This document shows positions 58,973 through 64,000 of a stretch of 64,000 nt of DNA, one piece after another (position 1 is the stretch's first letter; each line of letters begins with the position of its first letter). The position numbers and the translations under genes are program-made. The notes below the pieces were generated by a model. It was not told the DNA's origin, made no database searches, and saw nothing but the letters and a program-made list of their open reading frames with translations. Source of the stretch: Brachybacterium huguangmaarense. GTDB lineage: Bacteria > Actinomycetota > Actinomycetes > Actinomycetales > Dermabacteraceae. The stretch spans positions 1,302,001 to 1,366,000 of the forward strand of contig NZ_CP107020.1 of the NCBI RefSeq assembly GCF_025725725.1, read 5' to 3'.

Positions 58973-59668
58973 GTGGGACCCTCACGGCAGCGCCGCGCCC
59001 CGAGCCGGGAGGCCTCCGCCCGGACGCCCGCGCCCGTGCGCACGGTCGCCGACCGCCTCGCCGAGGCCTACCCCGACGCGCGCACCGCGCTCGTCCACCA
59101 CGACGCCTTCGAGCTGCTCGTCGCGACCGTCCTGTCCGCACAGACCACCGACGTGCGCGTCAACCAGGTGACGCCCGAGCTGTTCGGCCGCTGGCCCGAC
59201 GCGCCGGCTCTCGCGGCCGCCGACGTCGGTGCGGTCGAGGACGTGCTGCGCCCCGTCGGGATGGCGCCCACCAAGTCCCGGCGCGTCGTCGCCCTGGCCC
59301 GTGCCCTCCTCGACGACCACGACGGTGAGGTGCCCGAGGAGCAGGAGGCCCTCGAGGCGCTCCCCGGCGTCGGGCGCAAGACCGCCCTGGTGGTGCGCGG
59401 CGTCTGGTACGGCGCCGACGCCCTCGCGGTCGACACCCACGTCGCACGGCTCGCCCGCCGTCTCGGCTGGACCTCGAGCACCGACCCCGCTCGCGTCGAG
59501 CGCGACGTCGTCGAGGGCGTGCAGCACGCCGGCGCCCCCGCGATCGCGCTGACCACCCTCTCGCTGCGCCTCATCGAGCACGGCCGCGCGATCTGCCATG
59601 CGCGCCGGCCCGCCTGCGGGCAGTGCATGCTCGCCGGCGTGTGCCCCTCGGCCGGAGCGGCCGCATGA
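58973..59668 (+). CDS. nth: Endonuclease III (DNA glycosylase/AP lyase)
   Basis: A 231-aa base-excision repair enzyme that removes oxidised pyrimidines and nicks AP sites. The HhH motif LPGVGRKTALVV carries the catalytic Lys, the catalytic Asp is in VDTHVARLARRLGW, and the 4Fe-4S ligands are in CHARRPACGQCMLAGVC (spacing C-X6-C-X2-C-X5-C). GTG 58973 is chosen for its AAGGAG; an in-frame ATG at 58904 is less likely. The stop overlaps the Nudix start. Confidence 0.95.
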   Translation: MGPSRQRRAPSREASARTPAPVRTVADRLAEAYPDARTALVHHDAFELLVATVLSAQTTDVRVNQVTPELFGRWPDAPALAAADVGAVEDVLRPVGMAPTKSRRVVALARALLDDHDGEVPEEQEALEALPGVGRKTALVVRGVWYGADALAVDTHVARLARRLGWTSSTDPARVERDVVEGVQHAGAPAIALTTLSLRLIEHGRAICHARRPACGQCMLAGVCPSAGAAA

Positions 59669-60345
59669 ACGGCGCGGAGCCGACGATCCCGGAGTTCCTG
59701 CGCACGGTGGCGCTGCGCACCGCACGAGGCGACGACGAGCTCGCGCGGCCGCTGCGCCGCGCGCCCGAGCGCTGGAACCCGCGCCGCAGCGCCGTCCTGC
59801 TGCTCGTCGCGGGCGAGGACCTGGCCGAGGCGTCGCTGCTGCTCGAGGAGCGGTCCCACGTGATGCGGTCCCAGCCGGGCCAGTTCGCGCTGCCCGGCGG
59901 GAGGGCCGAGCCCGAGGACCCCGACGACGTCGCGACCGCGCTGCGCGAGGCGCGCGAGGAGACGGGGCTGGACCCCGACGCCGTGCGCGTGCTCGGCTCC
60001 TTCGCGCCGATCGCCATGCCGTGGCGCAACTACACCGTGCGGCCCGTCGTGGGCTGGGTGCCCGAGGCGCCCGCGCTGCGGGCCGTCGACCCCGCGGAGG
60101 TCGAGCGGGTGCTGTGGGCACCCGTGAGCGGGCCCGGCTCGCTCACGGCACCGGCGGTGCGACGCATCGGCCTGATCGACGGCACCGAGACCGGGCCCGC
60201 CTTCGACCTGCCCGGCGAGGCCTTCGTATGGGGGTTCACCGCGATGATGGTCGAGGCGCTGCTCGAGGCGATGGGAGCGCCCGTGCCCGCGGGCGCGCCG
60301 CCCCGGGTCGAGGTGCCCGAGCTGCGCCGCCGTGCCGGGCTGTGA
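59665..60345 (+). CDS. Nudix hydrolase (CoA pyrophosphatase type)
   Basis: A 226-aa Nudix protein with a complete Nudix box GGRAEPEDPDDVATALREAREETGLD-like segment at about 92-116 and the LLLEERS and SQPGQFALPGG features of CoA diphosphatases. Probably hydrolyses CoA or related metabolites to phosphopantetheine and 3',5'-ADP. It overlaps nth by 4 bp; the nth-Nudix pairing is also found in mycobacteria. Confidence 0.85.
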   Translation: MNGAEPTIPEFLRTVALRTARGDDELARPLRRAPERWNPRRSAVLLLVAGEDLAEASLLLEERSHVMRSQPGQFALPGGRAEPEDPDDVATALREAREETGLDPDAVRVLGSFAPIAMPWRNYTVRPVVGWVPEAPALRAVDPAEVERVLWAPVSGPGSLTAPAVRRIGLIDGTETGPAFDLPGEAFVWGFTAMMVEALLEAMGAPVPAGAPPRVEVPELRRRAGL

Positions 60346-60383
60346 GCCCTCGGCGAACAGCTCGTCCCGCGCGGCCCCGCCTG

Positions 60384-60538
60384 TAGACTGAGGACCACGG
60401 CGCGGCCGGGCTCGCCCTCGACTGCAGACCCCGCGCCCCTTCAGCATCCAGTACGCGCGAGCATCGCGCACCGGCACCCGCGCCCCGGGTGCCACGACAG
60501 CAGGCCGCGCCCCTCCGGGCGCAGAGACGGGGATCGAC
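60384..60538 (+). promoter_or_regulatory. Promoter and long leader of the cold-shock gene
   Basis: TAGACT at 60384-60389 is a candidate -10 box, giving a leader of about 145 nt before GTG 60539. The leader contains GC-rich hairpins (for example CCGGCACCCG / CGGGTGCC near 60470-60493 and GCGCCC / GGGCGC further on). Long structured leaders are typical for cold-shock mRNAs. No strong Shine-Dalgarno sequence is visible. Confidence 0.5.
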
Positions 60539-60922
60539 GTGCCACGTGGCAAGGTGAAGTTCTACGACGCCGACAAGGGATTCGGCTTCCTCACGGACGA
60601 GGACGGCGGCAGCGTGTACGTGCACGCCTCGACGCTGCCCGACGGCGTGACGACCCTGCGCCCGGGCGCCAAGGTCGACTTCGACGTGGCCGACGGGCGC
60701 CGTGGCCCCCAGGCCCTCTCCCTCCAGCTCGTGGACCCCGCGCCGTCGGTGCTGCGCGCGCGTCGCAAGAAGCCCGAGGACATGGCCGTGCTCGTGGAGG
60801 ACCTGATCCGCCTCCTCGACTCCGCCTCCAACGGACTGCGCCGGGGCCGCTACCCCGACCGCGGGCACGCCGAGAAGATCGCGACCGTGCTGCGCGCCGT
60901 CGCCGACGATTTCGAGGCCTGA
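60539..60922 (+). CDS. Cold-shock domain protein with C-terminal extension
   Basis: A 127-aa RNA-binding protein. The cold-shock domain (about 1-66) has RNP1 KGFGFL at 13-18 and RNP2 VYVHAS at 26-31. The remaining 60 residues form a basic helical extension (RARRKKPEDMAVLVEDLIRLL), as in the long actinobacterial CspB-type proteins. It is followed 4 bp later by a DUF3027 gene, a pairing conserved in actinobacteria. Confidence 0.92.
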   Translation: MPRGKVKFYDADKGFGFLTDEDGGSVYVHASTLPDGVTTLRPGAKVDFDVADGRRGPQALSLQLVDPAPSVLRARRKKPEDMAVLVEDLIRLLDSASNGLRRGRYPDRGHAEKIATVLRAVADDFEA

Positions 60923-60926
60923 GCCG

Positions 60927-61733
60927 ATGCCCCGCACCGCAGCCCGCCTCGACGCCGTGAGCGCCAACGCGATCGACCTCGCCCGTGAGGCCGTCGAGTC
61001 CGTGACCGAGCCCGGCCAGGTCGGCGTGCACGTGCGCGTCGAGGCCAGCGGCGAGCGTCTCGTGACCCATGTCTTCGAGTGCACGATGCCCGGGTACCGC
61101 GGCTGGTCGTGGGTCGTGGTGCTCGCCCGTGCTCCGCGCGCCAAGGCGCCCACCGTCTCCGAGACCGCCCTCCTGCCCGGCGAGGACGCCCTGCTGGCCC
61201 CGGCCTGGGAGCCGTGGGAGGAGCGGCTGCGGCCCTCCGACGTCGGCGCCGACGACCTCCTGCCCTACCGGGACGACGATCCCCGTCTCGAGCAGGGCTA
61301 CGAGCAGACCGACGACGCCGAGGCCGACCGGGTCGCCCTGTGGGAGCTCGGCCTGGGGCGCCCGCGCGTCCTCGCGCCCGAGGGCCGCGAGGACGCCGCC
61401 GAGCGCTGGGTCGCCGGCGATTTCGGGCCCCGCGAGCTGAGCGGTCGCCATCGCAAGGGCACCGTCGCGGCGCACTGCTCGACGTGCGGCTTCCTCTCGC
61501 TCCTGTCGGGCTCGCTGCGCCAGGAGTTCGGCGTGTGCACCAACGAGTGGTCGCCCGCCGACGGTCGCGTGGTCTCCCTCGAGTACGGCTGCGGCTCGCA
61601 CTCCGAGACCGGCCAGGAGGAGGCCCCTCGAGAGAACCCCGCCGACCGCATCGTGATCGACGAGCTCCGCGTCGACTTCGAGCACGCCGAGGAGCCCGCC
61701 GTCGCGGGCGCCGAGGCGGGCGCGCGCGACTGA
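60927..61733 (+). CDS. DUF3027 protein
   Basis: A 268-aa protein of the DUF3027 family with GYRGWSWVVVLARAPRAKAPTVSE-type core and LPYRDDDPRLEQGYE. A CSTCGF motif and a later single CT/CG pair may bind a metal. The function is unknown; it travels with cold-shock genes in actinobacteria and is probably translated from the same mRNA here. Confidence 0.88.
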   Translation: MPRTAARLDAVSANAIDLAREAVESVTEPGQVGVHVRVEASGERLVTHVFECTMPGYRGWSWVVVLARAPRAKAPTVSETALLPGEDALLAPAWEPWEERLRPSDVGADDLLPYRDDDPRLEQGYEQTDDAEADRVALWELGLGRPRVLAPEGREDAAERWVAGDFGPRELSGRHRKGTVAAHCSTCGFLSLLSGSLRQEFGVCTNEWSPADGRVVSLEYGCGSHSETGQEEAPRENPADRIVIDELRVDFEHAEEPAVAGAEAGARD

Positions 61734-61748
61734 GTGTCGCGCCGGCGC

Positions 61749-62894
61749 TCAGCGTCGGCTGACGGCGACCTGCGCCAGGAGCGCCTCGAGCGCGAGCAGC
61801 GGGGGCACGTTCCCGGCGATCCGCGCGCGAGCGGTGCCCACGGCGTCGAGCAGGCGCAGGGAGTCGCCCGCCTCCGAGGTCGCCGCCGCCTCCTCGAGGG
61901 CGTCGTGCACCCCGGGGTTGACGAGCGCGGAGCCGCTGTCGAGCTGGAGGGTCAGGACGTCCCGCAGCACCGAGTGGGCGTCGAGCAGGTAGCGATCGAG
62001 CACATCGCGCACGAGCCGGGTCTGGCGGCGCTTGGCGTCCTCCTCGAGCTGGCGGTACTGGGCCCGCAGAGCGGGCGGCACCTTCTCGTCCTCGATGCCG
62101 GCCGAGCGCAGGAACCGCTCGCGCTCGGCCGCGCTCACCTCGTCCGCGTGCTCCTTGGCCTCCGACGTGGCCTGGTCCACGAGCGCCTGCGCCGCGAGCA
62201 CGGCGGCTCCCGCCCCGCGCAGGGACAGCAGGGTCCGGGCGGCCCGCTCGCGCCCCTCGAGCGCACCGGGCTGGGTCGCGTAGCGCAGCGCGAGGCCGAT
62301 GTGCCCCTGCGCGGCGCGGGCGCTGCGCCCGGCCACCTCCGGATCGACGCCGTCGCGCCGCACGAGCAGCTCGGCGACCGTCTCGGCGGGCGGGATCGTG
62401 AGGGTGACGACGTGGCAGCGCGAGCGGATCGTCGGCGCGAGGTCCTCGGCCGAGGGCGCGCACAGCATCCACACGGTCAGCGGCGGCGGCTCCTCGATCG
62501 ACTTCAGGAGCACGTTGAAGGTGCCCGCGCTCATCCGATCCGCGTCCTCGACGATGATCACGCGGTGACGGCCCGTCGCGGGGGAGCGCTGCGCGGTGAG
62601 CACGAGGGAGCGCACCTCGTCCTTGGAGATCGACAGCTTGTCGGTCGCGACCACCGTGACGTCGGGATGCGTGCCGGCGAGCACGGTGACGCACGCGCGG
62701 CAGCGGCCGCAGCCGACGGGAGGGTCGTTCTCGCATTCGAGGGTGGCGGCGAAGGCGCGCGCGGCCGTCGAGCGTCCCGAGCCGGGCGGCCCCGTGATCA
62801 GCCAGGCCTGGGCGAGCGTGCCCTCCGGCGAGGCGGCACGGCGGAACCGTGCCACGGCCGCCTCCTGGCCCACGACCTCGTCCCACACGCTCAT
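61749..62894 (-). CDS. holB: DNA polymerase III subunit delta'
   Basis: A 381-aa clamp-loader subunit. The P-loop is GPPGSGRST at 35-43, the zinc-binding cysteines are Cys54, Cys62, Cys65 and Cys68 (CGRCRAC), the Walker-B-like segment is VIIVEDADRMSAGTFNVLLKSIEEPP, and the SRC motif appears in TIRSRCHVV. ATG 62894 overlaps the tmk stop, the usual tmk-holB arrangement. Confidence 0.94.
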   Translation of the reverse strand: MSVWDEVVGQEAAVARFRRAASPEGTLAQAWLITGPPGSGRSTAARAFAATLECENDPPVGCGRCRACVTVLAGTHPDVTVVATDKLSISKDEVRSLVLTAQRSPATGRHRVIIVEDADRMSAGTFNVLLKSIEEPPPLTVWMLCAPSAEDLAPTIRSRCHVVTLTIPPAETVAELLVRRDGVDPEVAGRSARAAQGHIGLALRYATQPGALEGRERAARTLLSLRGAGAAVLAAQALVDQATSEAKEHADEVSAAERERFLRSAGIEDEKVPPALRAQYRQLEEDAKRRQTRLVRDVLDRYLLDAHSVLRDVLTLQLDSGSALVNPGVHDALEEAAATSEAGDSLRLLDAVGTARARIAGNVPPLLALEALLAQVAVSRR

Positions 62895-63583
62895 CGGGGC
62901 TCCGGGCCGCTCGCGGCGAGGGCGTCGAGGTCGGCGGCGAGGGCGGCGACCACGTCGGCGTGCACGTCCTCGCGCGAGCGCGAGCCGTCGATCACGCGCC
63001 AGCGGCCGGGATCGGCCGCGGCCATCGCCAGGAACTGCTCGCGGACGGCGGCGTGGAACACCTCGCCCTCGCGTTCGAGGCGGTCGAGGGAGCCGGCCTC
63101 GCGGCGCCGCGAGATGGTCTCCGGCGGGATGTCGAGCAGGAGCGTGCGATGGGGGAGCAGCCCGCCCGTGGCCCACAGCGACAGCGCCGCGACCTGCTCC
63201 GGGTCGAGCGCTCGCCCGACGCCCTGGTAGGCGACCGAGGAGTCGAGGTAGCGGTCGGACAGGACGACGCCGCCCGCCTCGAGGTGGGGGCGCACGAGGG
63301 TCGCGACGTGGTGCGCGCGGTCGGCCGCGTACAGGAGCGCCTCCGCGCGCGGGTCGACGTGGTCGCCGTGCAGGATCAGCTCGCGCAGCTGCGCGCCCAG
63401 AGCGGTGCCGCCGGGCTCGCGCGTGGTCAGGACCTGGTCGGGGGCCAGCCCGCGCGACCCCAGCAGATGCTCGCGCAGAAGGCGCAGCTGGGTCGACTTG
63501 CCCGCGCTGTCGCCGCCCTCGACCGTCACGAACAGGCCCCGCGGCGAGGGGCCGGGGGCGGGGACGCGCAGCTCGGCGCTCAC
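62891..63583 (-). CDS. tmk: Thymidylate kinase
   Basis: A 230-aa kinase making dTDP from dTMP. The P-loop is GGDSAGKST at 23-31, DRY motif in LSDRYLDSSVAYQG, and the lid region has RRREAGSLDRLEREG. The GTG start overlaps the stop of the upstream oxidoreductase gene and its stop overlaps holB, so all three are co-translated. Confidence 0.95.
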   Translation of the reverse strand: MSAELRVPAPGPSPRGLFVTVEGGDSAGKSTQLRLLREHLLGSRGLAPDQVLTTREPGGTALGAQLRELILHGDHVDPRAEALLYAADRAHHVATLVRPHLEAGGVVLSDRYLDSSVAYQGVGRALDPEQVAALSLWATGGLLPHRTLLLDIPPETISRRREAGSLDRLEREGEVFHAAVREQFLAMAAADPGRWRVIDGSRSREDVHADVVAALAADLDALAASGPEPR

Positions 63584-64000
63584 CGCGCTCCCAGCCACTG
63601 CCCGGGCGCGGACTCCCCTGGGTAGACCGTGCCGAGCGCCTCGCGCACGGCGTCCATCGTGCCGAGCACGGAGAGCGTGTCGTCCCACGTCATGCGCGGC
63701 GACTCGAACAGCCCGGCGTGCAGGCACCGTGCGAACTCCGCGGCCTCGAACGACATGCCGAGCGACGTGTCGCCCGGATGGGTGAAGGACGCGGTACGCC
63801 CGTCGTCGAGGTCGACGGTGAGCGTGCCGGGGGCGTAGAAGGGCCCCGTGAGGCGAGCGCGCCCGGCGGAGCCGGCCACCCAGGCCTCGGTGGGCGTGCG
63901 TGCGAGCAGCGTCGCGTCGAGCATCGCCAGGCCGCCCCGTGCGCCGCGCGCCAGCAGGCTCGACTGGGCGTCGACGCCCGTGGCCGTGAGGGAGCCGCGC
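63580..64000 (-). CDS. Gfo/Idh/MocA-family oxidoreductase, C-terminal part (cut by window edge)
   Basis: The frame is open from the stop at 63580 to the edge and continues beyond it. The visible 139 residues (SLTATGVDAQSSLLARG, then FYAPGTLTVDLDDG and FARCLHAGLFESP, DTLSVLGTMDAVREALG) match the C-terminal domain of Gfo/Idh/MocA sugar or inositol dehydrogenases. The NAD-binding domain is outside. The gene overlaps tmk by 4 bp. Confidence 0.82.
   Translation of the reverse strand, partial: RGSLTATGVDAQSSLLARGARGGLAMLDATLLARTPTEAWVAGSAGRARLTGPFYAPGTLTVDLDDGRTASFTHPGDTSLGMSFEAAEFARCLHAGLFESPRMTWDDTLSVLGTMDAVREALGTVYPGESAPGQWLGAR

Overview
The window looks like chromosomal DNA of a high-GC Gram-positive actinobacterium. 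GC-rich third codon positions, many GTG starts, a WhiB protein, a DUF3027 gene behind a cold-shock gene, and a ponA2-like / whiB / DUF4177 / RidA / MBL / crp / nth / Nudix block of the kind known from Actinobacteria all point that way. A Micrococcales member such as Brachybacterium (Dermabacteraceae) is my best guess; this is inference and no 16S gene is present.

Region 1 (about 0.5-20.2 kb) is a cell-surface glycan region. It holds a UDP-sugar dehydrogenase, a DUF2142 membrane protein, several GT2/GT4 glycosyltransferases, a flippase-like LPG_synthase_TM protein, a DUF2304 protein, a Wzx-type flippase, a tandem-domain GT2 fusion and two paralogous OafA-type acyltransferases with SGNH tails. 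An M18 aminopeptidase sits in the middle. Many joins are ATGA overlaps, so the genes are probably co-transcribed.

Region 2 (20.2-26.7 kb) has tgt, a membrane-anchored beta-propeller-like protein and a GH2 beta-galactosidase.

Region 3 (26.8-45.2 kb) is the most unusual part. Homologs of the Wadjet/MukBEF-like condensin genes jetA, jetB and jetC all lie on the + strand but are pulled apart. A 9.2-kb composite-transposon-like element (29988-39216) and an alkyltransferase-like gene separate jetA from jetB, and a sugar MFS transporter separates jetB from jetC. No jetD nuclease gene is visible. The element has a complete IS3-family copy at its left end, a 166-bp directly repeated remnant of the same IS at its right end, and matching 4-bp flanks outside. 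Its cargo is a truncated IS481 transposase, a TfoX / NTF2 / HxlR module with a clear double-palindrome operator, a three-gene operon resembling siderophore precursor synthesis (SbnA-like synthase, FAD/NAD(P) enzyme, Y4yA/SbnH-like PLP decarboxylase), and a broken pyridoxamine-oxidase-family gene. Between convergent genes there are arrays of a 31-bp repeat family, and a 56-bp palindrome follows both jetB and jetC.

Region 4 (45.4-64.0 kb) is mostly core. It contains a maltokinase, a secreted CshA-like repeat protein, a GH20 hexosaminidase, an NlpC/P60 hydrolase with a long leader, a WXG100-like protein, tRNA-Pro(CGG), a metallophosphoesterase plus bifunctional PBP, the whiB-to-Nudix block, a cold-shock protein with DUF3027, holB-tmk, and the 3' part of a Gfo/Idh/MocA oxidoreductase cut by the window edge. 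Many genes here have a TANNNT box 6-8 nt before the start codon, which suggests widespread leaderless transcription.
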